A stretch of 64,000 bases of DNA from NCBI RefSeq assembly GCF_003610995.1, contig NZ_CP032543.1, forward strand, positions 5,394,001-5,458,000. Direction: 5' to 3'. The position numbers and the translations under genes are program-made. This document shows, piece after piece, positions 30,354-42,762 of this stretch. The first letter of the stretch is position 1. Each line of letters starts with the position of its first letter. Below the pieces are notes generated by a model that was given only the letters and a program-made list of their open reading frames with translations, did not search any database and was not told the origin of the DNA. Origin of the DNA: Streptomyces griseus subsp. griseus. GTDB taxonomy: Bacteria; Actinomycetota; Actinomycetes; Streptomycetales; Streptomycetaceae.

Positions 30354-30900
30354 CGACCTGGGCGGTGGCCGGGCGGAGCTGCGCCCGCTGGAGGTCTGGC
30401 GGGCCGAGGAGTTCCTCGCCCATATGGACCGGGCCCGGGAGCTGGTCGACCCGTGGATCCCGTTCGCCTCCGCCGCCACCGACCTGGACTCGGCGCGCGC
30501 CCTGCTCCAGCGGTACGCGGACAAGCAGGCGGCGGACACCGGACGGCTCTTCGGCATCTGGCTGGAGGGCACGCTCGTCGGCGGGGTCCTGTTCCGGATC
30601 TTCGACGCGGCCCAGGGCAACTGCGAGATCGGCGTCTGGCTGGAGCCCGCGGCCCAGGGCCGGGGCCTGATCACCCGTGCCGCCGAGCACCTGATCGACT
30701 GGGCGGTGTACGAGCGCGGCATGCACCGCGTCGAGTGGGACGCCTCCGCCGCCAACACCCGCTCCATCGCGGTGGCCAAGCGGCTCGGCATGACCCGCGA
30801 CGGGGTGCTGCGGCAGAACTACCTCTACCGGGGCGTACGCCACGACTCGGAGATCTGGTCCGTGCTGGCCCCGGAATGGCGGGCCCGCACGGGACGCTGA
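30331..30900 (+). CDS. GNAT N-acetyltransferase, RimJ/RimL type
   Basis: A 189-residue acetyltransferase. It has the RimL pattern LRPLEVWRAEEFLAHM, GVLFRIFDAAQGNCEIGVWLEP, the acetyl-CoA loop QGRGLITRAAE, and HRVEWDASAANTRSIAVAKRLGM with a C-terminal ...YRGVRHDSEIWSVL. It could acetylate ribosomal protein N-termini or a small amine. GAGGAG lies just before ATG 30331, inside the end of the MMPL gene. Confidence 0.88.
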   Translation: MFALSLGDDLGGGRAELRPLEVWRAEEFLAHMDRARELVDPWIPFASAATDLDSARALLQRYADKQAADTGRLFGIWLEGTLVGGVLFRIFDAAQGNCEIGVWLEPAAQGRGLITRAAEHLIDWAVYERGMHRVEWDASAANTRSIAVAKRLGMTRDGVLRQNYLYRGVRHDSEIWSVLAPEWRARTGR

Positions 30901-30935
30901 GCCGCCGCGTTAAGGGGGTTCTCATCCGGGACCCC

Positions 30936-30941
30936 TAGCGT
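30936..30941 (+). promoter_or_regulatory. -10 box before the 30949 membrane protein gene
   Basis: TAGCGT ends 7 bases before ATG 30949 with no ribosome binding site: leaderless pattern. Confidence 0.4.
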
Positions 30942-30948
30942 GCGGCAC

Positions 30949-31599
30949 ATGAACACCACCCCCTCCAGGACGACCGACATCACGAAGACGGCCACGACGG
31001 CCGACGACCCCGGGACGGACACCGACGCCGCCGCCGTCACGGAGGAGACCACCGCTGCCGCCGTGCCGCCGGAGGCCACCGCCGACACCGCGATCACGCA
31101 GGACGCGGCCGTGGGCGGTGTGCCGGGCGCCGAAGCCGTCGACGAGGACGAGGACGACGACCTGGAGCCCGACGCCTTCACCGAGGCCCGTCACGGCGTC
31201 GGCGCGGGCGCCACGGCCGTCGTCTCCGCCGCCCTCGGCATCGTCGCCCTGACCGGCGCCTGGTCCGGCCGGGTCGCCGCCGAGCGCGAGACCCTGATGG
31301 GCCAGATCCAGACCGCCGGCGGCTCCAGCGCGGCCCAGCAGATCTCCGCGATCTACGGGGACGCCTGGCACACCACCGCCCTGGTCAACGGCCTCTTCGC
31401 GGTGCTGGCCCTGCTCGTCGGCGTCTTCGTCCTGGTCCGCCCCGCCTTCGGCACCCCCGCCACCCGGCCGCAGCCCGCCTGGATCCGGGCGGTCGCGCTG
31501 GCCGGGGTCGCCCTCGGCACCCTCGGCGTACTGATCTCCGTGGGCATGTACTTCGACCTGTTCCTCTCCCTGCCGGTCGCGGGCACACCGGCGGGCTGA
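30949..31599 (+). CDS. Hypothetical three-helix membrane protein
   Basis: A 216-residue protein with a long Thr/Ala-rich, Asp/Glu-rich disordered N-terminus (about 80 residues, ending DEDEDDDLEPDAF), then three helices (VGAGATAVVSAALGIVALTG, TALVNGLFAVLALLVGVFVL, AVALAGVALGTLGVLISVG). It is not a family I recognise. It is probably transcribed on its own from the leaderless -10 box upstream. Confidence 0.65.
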   Translation: MNTTPSRTTDITKTATTADDPGTDTDAAAVTEETTAAAVPPEATADTAITQDAAVGGVPGAEAVDEDEDDDLEPDAFTEARHGVGAGATAVVSAALGIVALTGAWSGRVAAERETLMGQIQTAGGSSAAQQISAIYGDAWHTTALVNGLFAVLALLVGVFVLVRPAFGTPATRPQPAWIRAVALAGVALGTLGVLISVGMYFDLFLSLPVAGTPAG

Positions 31600-31778
31600 G
31601 CCCCGGCTACGCGGCGCCAAGGCATCCGGCCCGCGCGTCCAAGGCCCCGCCCGGGCAAGATGCGGCACTCGCCCGATGCGGCCGCAGCCCCGGGCCGAAC
31701 TCGGCGTCTCCAGGCGGGGCGAGGCGGTGTCCCTCGCCCACCGGCTCCGCCTCTACCCGACGACGTAACCCCTGCTCA

Positions 31779-32102
31779 TCAGCGCCCGGGCGGCCCGTCG
31801 CGACCGTCGTCCCCGTCGCCCCGGGCCTCCCGGCCGCCCACCGGCTCCGTGACGAGACGGGTGCGCGGGGCGAGCACGGCGTCCTGCTCCAAGGGTGCCT
31901 CCCGCATGTGGCGCTCGCGGTCCCCGCCGGCGGCCGGCTCCCCCTCCGGGGCGCGGACGGTCACCTTGCCGGAGGTGAGGTCTATCGGGCCACGGCCCGG
32001 ATCGCCGGCGGCGACATCCACCCGGCTCAGCTCCAGCCGCTTCTGCTCGTCGGCGCCGTGCTTGCGCCCCGGGGCGAAGAGCTCCTCGAAGAAATTGAAC
32101 AC
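31779..32102 (-). CDS. DUF6191-like small protein
   Basis: A 107-residue protein beginning MFNFFEELFAPGRKHGADEQ and continuing KRLELSRVDVAAGDPGRGPI. This start is a conserved pattern in Streptomyces (DUF6191-type). The rest is charged and disordered, ending in an Arg/Gly/Asp-rich tail. Function unknown. It sits 46 bases after the sugar dehydrogenase gene on the same strand and could be co-transcribed with it. Confidence 0.7.
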   Translation of the reverse strand: MFNFFEELFAPGRKHGADEQKRLELSRVDVAAGDPGRGPIDLTSGKVTVRAPEGEPAAGGDRERHMREAPLEQDAVLAPRTRLVTEPVGGREARGDGDDGRDGPPGR

Positions 32103-32148
32103 GGTCGTGCTCCCTCCGGCATGGTGCGCGGGTGGTGCGACTGGGCGT

Positions 32149-33447
32149 CTACTCCACTTCGACCAGCAGGATCCGGTCGTCCCCGGGCTTCGGCCCGCCC
32201 CGGCCGTCCGTGTTGCTGGTGACCAGCCAGAGCCGGTCGCCGCCCGCGCTCACCACGGTGCGCAGCCGGCCGTGCTTCTCATCCAGGAACGACTGGGGGT
32301 CGGCCAATGGTTCCTTCCCCGAGTCGCCGGAGAGCGGGATGCGCCAGAGCCGCTCACCGCGCAACCCGGCCATCCAGACGGAGCCCGCGGCGTACGCGAT
32401 ACCGCTCGGCGAGGCCTCGGAGGTCTTCCACTGGGCCACCGGGTCGATGAACCCGTCCTTGCCCTCCTCGCCCTCCGCCTCGGGCCACCCGTAGTTGCCG
32501 CCGGGCTCGATCAGGTTGAGCTCGTCCCAGGTGTTCTGGCCGAACTCGGCCGCCCAGAGCCGCTTCCGCGCGTCCCAGGCGAGCCCCTGCACATTGCGGT
32601 GCCCGTACGAATACACCACCGAGTCCGCCTCCGGGTTGCCGTGGACCGGCTCCCCGTCGGGGGTCATCCGAAGGATCTTGCCCGCCAACGACTCCTTGTC
32701 CTGGGCGAGCCCGGTGTCCCCGGTCTCGCCGGTGCCCGCGTACAGCATCTTGTCCGGGCCGAACGCGATCCGGCCGCCGTTGTGGATGTTGCCCTTGGGG
32801 ATGCCGCGCAGGATGGTGTCCGGGGCGCCGAGCTGCTGTCCGGCCGGGCGCTTCTCGTCGTAGCTCATGCGGACGATCCGGTTGTCCGACGTGGTGGTGA
32901 GGTAGGCGTACACCCAGCCGTCCGCCGCGAACGTCGAGGGGACCGCGAGCCCCAGCAGACCGCCCTCGCCCGCCGGGGAGACCCCGGGCACCGAGCCGAG
33001 CAGGGTCTGCTTCCCGCTCTCGCCGTCGATGCGGTGGACCGTCCCCTCGTCACGCGAGGCGACCAGCAGGTCACCGCCCGGCAGGGCGGTCAGCCCCCAC
33101 GGTGACTTCAGCCCCTCGGTCAGCGTCGAGACGACCTTCGCCGAGCCCTTGGCGGGCGGCAGGTCGGCCGACGCGCCCGGTGACGGGGTGCCGGAGCTCT
33201 GCGAGGCGGTCGGCGAGGCGGCGCCCGTACCGGACGCACCCTCCTCCCCGCCCGTGGAGCACGCGGCGGAGAGGACCAGCGAGGCCGTCGCCAGCGCGGC
33301 CACCACCCCCTGCGCACCGCGGGGGACTGAACTGATCCGAACACAGCACCGCGCACTGGACCGATCCTTTCGACGGCTGCCCGACTGGCTCTTCGCCCTA
33401 CCTGTTCCTACCTCGTGGACCCGCTCAAAGTTCCCGGTGCGGCCCAT
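32149..33447 (-). CDS. PQQ-dependent sugar dehydrogenase-like lipoprotein
   Basis: A secreted beta-propeller of the glucose/sorbosone dehydrogenase family: LKSPWGLTALPGGDLLVASRDEGTVHRI, NIHNGGRIAFGPDKMLYAGTG, YSYGHRNVQGLAWD, and the EFGQNTWDELNLI segment. A lipoprotein signal (VVAALATASLVLSAACS, with Cys as the lipid site) shows it is anchored outside the membrane. The start is uncertain: ATG 33447 is the last ATG in frame but leaves about 60 residues before the lipid Cys, which is long. No closer ATG, GTG or TTG gives a charged N-region. Substrate unknown. Confidence 0.82.
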   Translation of the reverse strand: MGRTGNFERVHEVGTGRAKSQSGSRRKDRSSARCCVRISSVPRGAQGVVAALATASLVLSAACSTGGEEGASGTGAASPTASQSSGTPSPGASADLPPAKGSAKVVSTLTEGLKSPWGLTALPGGDLLVASRDEGTVHRIDGESGKQTLLGSVPGVSPAGEGGLLGLAVPSTFAADGWVYAYLTTTSDNRIVRMSYDEKRPAGQQLGAPDTILRGIPKGNIHNGGRIAFGPDKMLYAGTGETGDTGLAQDKESLAGKILRMTPDGEPVHGNPEADSVVYSYGHRNVQGLAWDARKRLWAAEFGQNTWDELNLIEPGGNYGWPEAEGEEGKDGFIDPVAQWKTSEASPSGIAYAAGSVWMAGLRGERLWRIPLSGDSGKEPLADPQSFLDEKHGRLRTVVSAGGDRLWLVTSNTDGRGGPKPGDDRILLVEVE

Positions 33448-33478
33448 TCTCCCGCCACCTCGCGCCGGGCGCGCGGCC

Positions 33479-34470
33479 TCAGTCCCAGGACCCGCGCGCC
33501 CCGGGCAGCGCGGCGATCTCCGCCAGATCCGCCGCGTCCAGCTCCACCTCCGCCGCCCGCGCGTTCTCCACCGCCCACTTCTCACGCTTCGTCCCCGGCA
33601 CCGCCACCACATGCGGCCCCTGCCGCAGCACCCACGCCAGCGCCACCTGGGCCACGCTCGCGCCGCGCCGCTCCGCGATCCGCCGCAGCCCGGCCACCAC
33701 CGGCTGGTTCGCGGCCATCATCTCGGCCGTGAACCGGGGGTGCCGGGCCCGCAGGTCCTCGGGCTCGAACCCCTGCCCCGGCTTCAGCGTCCCGGTCAGA
33801 TAGCCGCTGCCCAGCGGCATCGCGGCGAGTACCCCGACCCCGCGCGCCGCACACCAGGGCAGCAGCTCCGCCAGCGCCTCCGGCGACCACACCGACAGCT
33901 CCGCCTCGACCGCGCTGACCGGGAAGACCTGCTGGATCCGCTCCAGCTGCCGGATCGTTCCCGCATGCGTCCCGGCGCCCGACCGGCGCGGAGCGCGCGC
34001 TCCCACCGCGCACAGCCCCAGCGACCGCACCTTGCCCGCCGTCACCAGCTCCGCCATCGCCCCCAGGTCTCCTCCACCGGCACCTCGGGGTCGGCCCGGT
34101 GCAGCTGGTAGAGGTCGATCACCTCGGTCTGGAGGCGCCGCAGCGAGGCGTCGCAGGCCCGGCGTACGTAACCGGGGCGCCCGTTGGCCACGATGTGCTG
34201 ATCACCCACCAGGAGCCCGCACTTGGTGGAGAGGAACGCCTCGGAGCGGCGCCCCTTCAGCGCCCGGCCCACCAGGAGCTCATTGGTGAACGGCCCGTAC
34301 ATGTCGGCGGTGTCGAGCAGCCGGACACCGGCGTCGAGTGCCGCGTGCACGGTGCGCACCGACCGGTCACCGCGCTGCTGCGACGCGCTGTATCCCCAGC
34401 TCATCGGCATACAGCCCAGACCGACCGCGCCCACGGCGAGCCCCGACGCCCCGATAGTCCTGCGCTCCAA
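33479..34470 (-). pseudogene. Aldo/keto reductase, split by a frameshift
   Basis: The first part (34470 to about 34060) has the AKR start TIGASGLAVGAVGLGCMPMSWGY, the catalytic Asp and Tyr in LLDTADMYG, Lys in STKCG and His in YQLHRADP. It then runs into a wrong frame and stops. The second part (34057-33479, 192 residues) picks up the correct sequence (AELVTAGKVRSLGL) to the end. One base is missing in a run of five C (34060-34064; G on the coding strand). With six the frame is restored, giving about 330 residues. A further insertion of roughly 10 residues lies by a 14-base palindrome at 33990-34003. Either a real null allele or a sequencing error. Confidence 0.85.
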
Positions 34471-34586
34471 CTCCCCTGGCCTTTCTTCGTTCCCGCGGTC
34501 ACGGGGCCGTACCGCACCCCCAAACTAACCTCTGGCCCGGCCGCCACTTCGATCAGCCGTGCTGGAGCGCTCGCACACCCGTCGCA

Positions 34587-34592
34587 TAGCCT
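34587..34592 (+). promoter_or_regulatory. -10 box of the 2-hydroxyacid dehydrogenase gene
   Basis: TAGCCT ends 7 bases before ATG 34600 with no ribosome binding site; leaderless pattern. Confidence 0.5.
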
Positions 34593-34599
34593 CCAGACC

Positions 34600-35562
34600 A
34601 TGACTGCGACGACTGCCGGCGCGACGCGTGCCGATGTATGGCTGCCTTTTCCGGCCGAGGAGATCGAGGGGCTCCCCGAAGGCCTCGACTACCTCTTCTG
34701 GGACGGGGGTGAGGAGTATCCCGGGGACCCCGCGCACTGTGTGTACTACGTCGTCCCCTATATGAAGGGTTCCGAGATCGCCGTCCGGCCGATGGGCGCC
34801 ATGAGCGCCGTCCAGGTCGTACAGACACTCTCGGCGGGCATCGACCATGTGGAGCCCGGACTAGGCCTGTTGCACGCCGGCGTACGCCTCTGCAACGCCA
34901 AGGGGGTCCACGAGGCGTCCACGGCGGAGCTGACGCTCGCCCTGATCCTGGCCTCCCTGCGCGACATCCCCGGCTTCGTCCACGGTCAGGACAACGAGGA
35001 GTGGCGGTCCGGGTTCTACCCGGCGCTCGCCGACAAGTCCGTTCTCATCGTGGGGTACGGCTCCATCGGCGCGGCCATCGAGGACCGGCTCGCGCCCTTC
35101 GAGTGCGCGCGGGTCGCACGCGTCGCGCGCTCCGCCCGGACCACCGAGCGCGGCCCCGTACACACACTCGACGACCTCCCGGCCCTGCTGCCCGCCGCCG
35201 ACGTCGTCGTCCTCTCCACCCCGCTGAACCCCTCCACGCAAGGGCTGGTGGACGCCGACTTCCTCGCGGCGATGCCGGACGGGGCGCTCCTCGTCAACGT
35301 CGCCCGGGGCGGAGTCGTGGACACCGAGGCCCTGTTGGCCGAACTGGGATCCGGACGGCTGCGGGCCGCACTCGACGTGACCGACCCGGAACCGCTGCCG
35401 TCCGGCCATCCTCTCTGGCATGCTCCGAATGTCTTGATCACGCCTCATGTGGGCGGCAGCACCTCGGCGTTCGAACCGCGCGCCAAGCGGCTGCTGGCCG
35501 CACAGCTCACCCGGTTCGCCGCCGGGGAGCCGCTCGTGAACGTCGTCAGCACCACCGGCTGA
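34600..35562 (+). CDS. D-isomer-specific 2-hydroxyacid dehydrogenase
   Basis: A 320-residue NAD(P)-dependent dehydrogenase. It has the family landmarks QTLSAGIDHVEPG, the Rossmann motif VGYGSIG, VNVARGGVVDTEALL with the catalytic Arg, DVTDPEPLPSGHPLW with the Glu, and ITPHVGG with the catalytic His. The substrate could be glyoxylate, hydroxypyruvate or a similar 2-ketoacid. It stands alone, divergent from the broken reductase, and lacks the regulatory domains of SerA, whose gene lies 7 kb away. Confidence 0.92.
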   Translation: MTATTAGATRADVWLPFPAEEIEGLPEGLDYLFWDGGEEYPGDPAHCVYYVVPYMKGSEIAVRPMGAMSAVQVVQTLSAGIDHVEPGLGLLHAGVRLCNAKGVHEASTAELTLALILASLRDIPGFVHGQDNEEWRSGFYPALADKSVLIVGYGSIGAAIEDRLAPFECARVARVARSARTTERGPVHTLDDLPALLPAADVVVLSTPLNPSTQGLVDADFLAAMPDGALLVNVARGGVVDTEALLAELGSGRLRAALDVTDPEPLPSGHPLWHAPNVLITPHVGGSTSAFEPRAKRLLAAQLTRFAAGEPLVNVVSTTG

Positions 35563-35752
35563 GGGGCTCCGAGCGGTCACGCCGAGGCGTGATCCGCATG
35601 CGCACAGTGCCGCCCACCTCGCGTTTCGTCACGGAGCGTAGAGAAGCTATGGCCCTGAGTGACGAACCTGGTGTATCGTCCGCACCGGAGGGCTGCGCCG
35701 TGGCAGGGGCGGCGCGGGGGGAGCATCGGAACGCGAGGGGGCGACGGGCGAT

Positions 35753-38707
35753 GTGCTGGCCATGGAGAGACGATCCGAGGCCGCGGAGCGGAGCGCGGCT
35801 GCCATCGGCGCCGCCCGCGAGCGGCGGTCGCGGGTGGCCGGAATTCCCCCCGGGGCGGCGGCCGGGACCGGGCAGGGGAGCCCTCCGGTGAGCGCCCTGG
35901 GGGCCTGGCTCTCGCCGCACTCCGCCACGGGCTTCTCGGGGCTGCGGGCCCGGATCCTGCTCGGCACCGTCTGCGCCGGATACGGCATCGGGGCGGCCGT
36001 CGGCTGGGGCTCACCGCAACTGGCCCGCGTCATGGGTGACTTCGGCCTCGCCGCGGCGGCGCTGGTCGCCGCAGTCTCCTGCTTCCTCTACGCCCGGGTG
36101 AGCGCCGGGCGGCTGCGGCCCGCCTGGCTGCTGTTCTCGGTCTCCTCGCTGATGGCCGCCTGCGGCAACGCCGTCTGGGGGTGGTACGAGGTGGTGCTCG
36201 GCGTCCCCGTGCCCACCCCGTCGGCGGCCGACGCCTTCTTCCTCTGCTTCGCGCCGCCCGCCATCGTCGGGCTCCTCGTGCTCGCCAAGCGCCCGGTCAC
36301 CCGGGCCGGCTGGGTCTGCCTGGCCCTGGACGCCTGGCTGATCGGCGGCTCCCTGCTGACCCTCGCCTGGAGCCTCGCCCTGGCCCACGCCGCGCACATG
36401 GCGGGCGTCCAGGACGCCAGCGTCGGCCCGGCGGCACTCTCGCTGGCCTACCCGCTGCTGGACATCGTGCTCGTCTCCATGGTGCTCGCGCTGCACTTCC
36501 GCCGCTCCGGGGCCAACCGCTCCGCGGTCAACACCGCGATCGCCGCCCTGGCGCTGACCGTCCTGTGCGACGCGGTCTTCACCTCACCGCTGCTGCGCTC
36601 CACCTACCACTCGGGCCAGTTGCTGGACGCCGGCTGGTTCGCCGGCTCGCTGCTCCTCGCCTACGCCCCCTGGGGGGTGCGGAGCCGGACGGCCGGCACC
36701 GACCGCCCGGGCCCGCCGCGCACCATGAGCCGCCCGATCGCCGGATCGCTGGCCGCGCTCACCCCGTATCTCGCCGCCGCCGTCTGCACGCTCGGCATCC
36801 TGTACAACGTGGTCGAGGGCCGCCGGGTGGACCGGGTGGTCATCTTCACCGGCTGCACGGTCGTCCTCGCGCTGGTCGTCCGGCAGGGGATCATGCTGCT
36901 GGACAACATCGCCCTCACCCAGGAGCTGGCCCAGAAGGAGAACCACTTCCGCTCCCTGGTGCAGGGCTCCAGCGACGTCATCATGATCGCCGCCCCCAGC
37001 GGCACCCTGCGCTACGTCAGCCCCGCCGCCGCCGGGGTCTACGGGCGCGACGCGGAGGACCTCGTCGGCGCCGAGCTCTCCTCGATCATCCACCCCGACG
37101 ACCTCGGCCGGGTCGTCCACGAGGTGCGGCGCTTCCTCGCCGCCCCGCCCCACGAGGAGCCCACCACCCGCATCGAGTGCCGCTTCCGCTCCGGCACCGG
37201 CGACTGGCTGCACGCCGAGTCCACCGTCAACCGGCACCAGGGCGGGCTCCTCCTCAACAGCCGGGACGTCACCGAACGCGTCAGGCTCCAGGCCCAGTTG
37301 CAGCACAACGCCGAGCACGACCCGCTCACCGACCTGCCCAACCGGGCCCTGTTCACCTCCCGGGTCCGCCAGGCGCTCACCGGCCGCCGCGCCGGCGACT
37401 CCGGCACCGCCGTGCTCTTCATCGACCTCGACGGCTTCAAGGCGGTCAACGACACCATCGGCCACCAGGCGGGCGACGAACTGCTCATCCAGGCCGCCCG
37501 CCGCCTCCAGGAGTCCGTCCGGGCCGGGGACACCGCCGCCCGCCTCGGCGGCGACGAGTTCGCCGCGCTCATCATGGGCGACGGCACCCGCGACCAGGGC
37601 GCCCGGGAGTACCAGGTCCACGAGATCGCCGACCGGCTCCGCCTCACCCTCTCCCAGCCCTACCGGATCGGCCCCAGCGAGGTCCGGGTGGCCGCCTCCA
37701 TCGGCGTCGCCTTCGCCGAGCCCGGGATCACCCCCACCGACCTCATGCGCAACGCGGACCTCGCGATGTACCGCGCCAAGGCCGGCGGCAAGGACCGGGT
37801 CGAGTTGTACGCCCCCCAGATGCAGGCCGATGTCGTACGCCGCTCCGAGCTTGCCACCCGGCTGCGCACCGCCCTGCGCGAGGGCGAGTTCGCGCTGCTG
37901 CACCAGCCGGTCGTGCACCTCGCCAGCGGCTCCGTCGCCGCCGTCGCCGCCCAGGCCCGCTGGCGCTCCGCCCAGGGCATCCTCTTCACCCCCGCCGAGT
38001 TCCTCCGGGTCACCGGTGACGACGACCGCACCGCCGAGCTGGGCCGCTGGCTCCTGGAGGAGGCCGTGAAGCAGGCCGCCGACCGGGCCAGGGCCGGACA
38101 CCCCGTCGCCGTCTCCGTACGCCTGTCCGCCACCCGGCTGATGGACAAGGCCCTGCCCTTCGGCTCCATCGAGGCGCTGCTGACCCGTCACGGGCTGCCC
38201 TCGGGGGCCCTGATGATCGAGGTGGCCGACAGCGACCCCCGGATCTCCTTCGACGATCTGGAGCAGCGCCTCGTGGCCCTGCGCCGCCTCGGCGTCCGGA
38301 TCGCCCTCGACGGCTTCGGCAGCGGTTTCGCCGCGATCAACGCGCTGCGCCGCCTCCCCATCGACGTACTGAAACTCGACCGGAACCTGGTCGAGGGGGT
38401 GGTGGAATCGGCCAGGCTGCACAAGATCACCAGCGGGCTGCTCCGGATCGCCTGTGACCTCGGCCTCCAGTCCGTCGCCGACGGGGTCGACGTCCCCGAG
38501 CAGGTCCTCGCGCTCCGCGCCATGGGCTGCACCCACGGCCAGGGGATGGCCTTCTCCGGCCCGCTGGACGAGTACCGGCTGCGACGCGCCCTGGTGCGCG
38601 GCCAGTTCCCCGTGCCCGGCGTCCCCGGCCCCCGCACGGTGATGGCGGGAGGCGCGATCCCGCTGCTCACCGGATCACATGCTGAGACGCCCGTCCCACC
38701 CACTTGA
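35753..38707 (+). CDS. cdgF: Membrane PAS-GGDEF-EAL protein with degraded EAL (CdgF-like)
   Basis: A 984-residue protein with about nine membrane helices (residues ~65-380), a PAS domain (~395-515), a GGDEF domain with intact GGDEF (599-603) and DLDGF (558-562), and an EAL-fold domain (~695-945). The EAL motif is replaced by Ala-Ala-Gln (732-734), the metal Asn by Ser788, the second Asp of the DD pair by Gly854, and the Glu of AEGVE by Asp910; Glu823 and Lys874 remain. It likely makes c-di-GMP and uses the EAL domain as a sensor or scaffold. Position before ilvB matches the S. coelicolor gene I recall as CdgF. The start (GTG 35753, ATG 35762 or GTG 35888) is uncertain. Confidence 0.82.
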   Translation: MLAMERRSEAAERSAAAIGAARERRSRVAGIPPGAAAGTGQGSPPVSALGAWLSPHSATGFSGLRARILLGTVCAGYGIGAAVGWGSPQLARVMGDFGLAAAALVAAVSCFLYARVSAGRLRPAWLLFSVSSLMAACGNAVWGWYEVVLGVPVPTPSAADAFFLCFAPPAIVGLLVLAKRPVTRAGWVCLALDAWLIGGSLLTLAWSLALAHAAHMAGVQDASVGPAALSLAYPLLDIVLVSMVLALHFRRSGANRSAVNTAIAALALTVLCDAVFTSPLLRSTYHSGQLLDAGWFAGSLLLAYAPWGVRSRTAGTDRPGPPRTMSRPIAGSLAALTPYLAAAVCTLGILYNVVEGRRVDRVVIFTGCTVVLALVVRQGIMLLDNIALTQELAQKENHFRSLVQGSSDVIMIAAPSGTLRYVSPAAAGVYGRDAEDLVGAELSSIIHPDDLGRVVHEVRRFLAAPPHEEPTTRIECRFRSGTGDWLHAESTVNRHQGGLLLNSRDVTERVRLQAQLQHNAEHDPLTDLPNRALFTSRVRQALTGRRAGDSGTAVLFIDLDGFKAVNDTIGHQAGDELLIQAARRLQESVRAGDTAARLGGDEFAALIMGDGTRDQGAREYQVHEIADRLRLTLSQPYRIGPSEVRVAASIGVAFAEPGITPTDLMRNADLAMYRAKAGGKDRVELYAPQMQADVVRRSELATRLRTALREGEFALLHQPVVHLASGSVAAVAAQARWRSAQGILFTPAEFLRVTGDDDRTAELGRWLLEEAVKQAADRARAGHPVAVSVRLSATRLMDKALPFGSIEALLTRHGLPSGALMIEVADSDPRISFDDLEQRLVALRRLGVRIALDGFGSGFAAINALRRLPIDVLKLDRNLVEGVVESARLHKITSGLLRIACDLGLQSVADGVDVPEQVLALRAMGCTHGQGMAFSGPLDEYRLRRALVRGQFPVPGVPGPRTVMAGGAIPLLTGSHAETPVPPT

Positions 38708-38709
38708 CA
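38704..38709 (+). promoter_or_regulatory. TTGACA element before the ilvB leader
   Basis: A perfect -35 consensus TTGACA lies 31 bases before the leader peptide start. No good -10 box is seen at 16-19 bases spacing, so the exact promoter of ilvBNC is open. Confidence 0.3.
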
Positions 38710-38740
38710 CGTCATGCGTGCCGGAGAGAGGGTCAATGCC

Positions 38741-38782
38741 ATGCGCACCCGAATTCTCGTACTTGGAAAGCGCGTCGGCTGA
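38741..38782 (+). CDS. ilvB leader peptide (attenuator)
   Basis: ATG 38741 to TGA 38780-38782 encodes MRTRILVLGKRVG, 13 residues with Ile-Leu-Val-Leu in a row and another Val near the end. GGAGAGAGGG lies upstream. Codons for exactly the three branched-chain amino acids in a tiny frame before a hairpin and terminator are the signature of ribosome-mediated attenuation of ilvB operons: a stalled ribosome at low amino acid supply lets transcription continue. Confidence 0.85.
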   Translation: MRTRILVLGKRVG

Positions 38783-38783
38783 A

Positions 38784-38808
38784 GCAGAGTCACTCCACGA
38801 CACTCTGC
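38784..38808 (+). promoter_or_regulatory. Pause or antiterminator stem of the ilvB attenuator
   Basis: GCAGAGT (38784-38790) pairs perfectly with ACTCTGC (38802-38808). It begins two bases after the leader stop and could act as the pause hairpin or exchange partners with the terminator stem. Confidence 0.55.
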
Positions 38809-38827
38809 GGACCGCACCCGGCGCGCT

Positions 38828-38861
38828 CCCCTCGCTTGCCTCACGGCACGAGGGGTTTTTT
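38828..38861 (+). terminator. Intrinsic terminator of the ilvB attenuator
   Basis: CCCCTCG (38828-38834) pairs with CGAGGGG (38849-38855), extended by TGCC/GGCA around a TCAC loop with a 2-base bulge, followed by six T (38856-38861). A true U-tract terminator is uncommon in this GC-rich sequence and stands 65 bases before ilvB. Confidence 0.9.
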
Positions 38862-38925
38862 GTTGCACTGACGCCTCTCAAAACGCTGCAAAACACCCGC
38901 GAAAACCCTCAGCTTCGAGAAGAGA

Positions 38926-42495
<3,570 letters not shown>

Positions 42496-42762
42496 GCATA
42501 CCCGCCTCGCACCCCCGTGTCACTGCGGAAACCGGGTGCGAGCCGGTCGCGGAAGCGGTGGCTCCGTACGGGTGTACACCACGTCCACCCTCGTGCGGGT
42601 GATCCTTCCACCAGGGCGCAGTGCAGCGCCCTCCGCACCACTACACTTCTCAACACATACACGCGTCAGGGCCCACAGTGTCGTGCGTCTACCACGCGGC
42701 TAGCCCCTCCACCGCCTGCGGCCGTCGGGACGGCCGTCCGCACTGGACTTGTGAGGACTCAC
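42496..42762. other. serA upstream region
   Basis: No other full gene is supportable. Seen here: a 9-base inverted repeat CTCGCACCC (42506-42514) / GGGTGCGAG (42534-42542); a GGGCGC/GCGCCC hairpin (42614-42631); and a -10-like TACACT (42642-42647) that would give serA a leader of about 110 bases. A short frame from GTG 42678 (MSCVYHAASPSTACG...) overlaps the serA start and might be a leader peptide. Confidence 0.45.
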
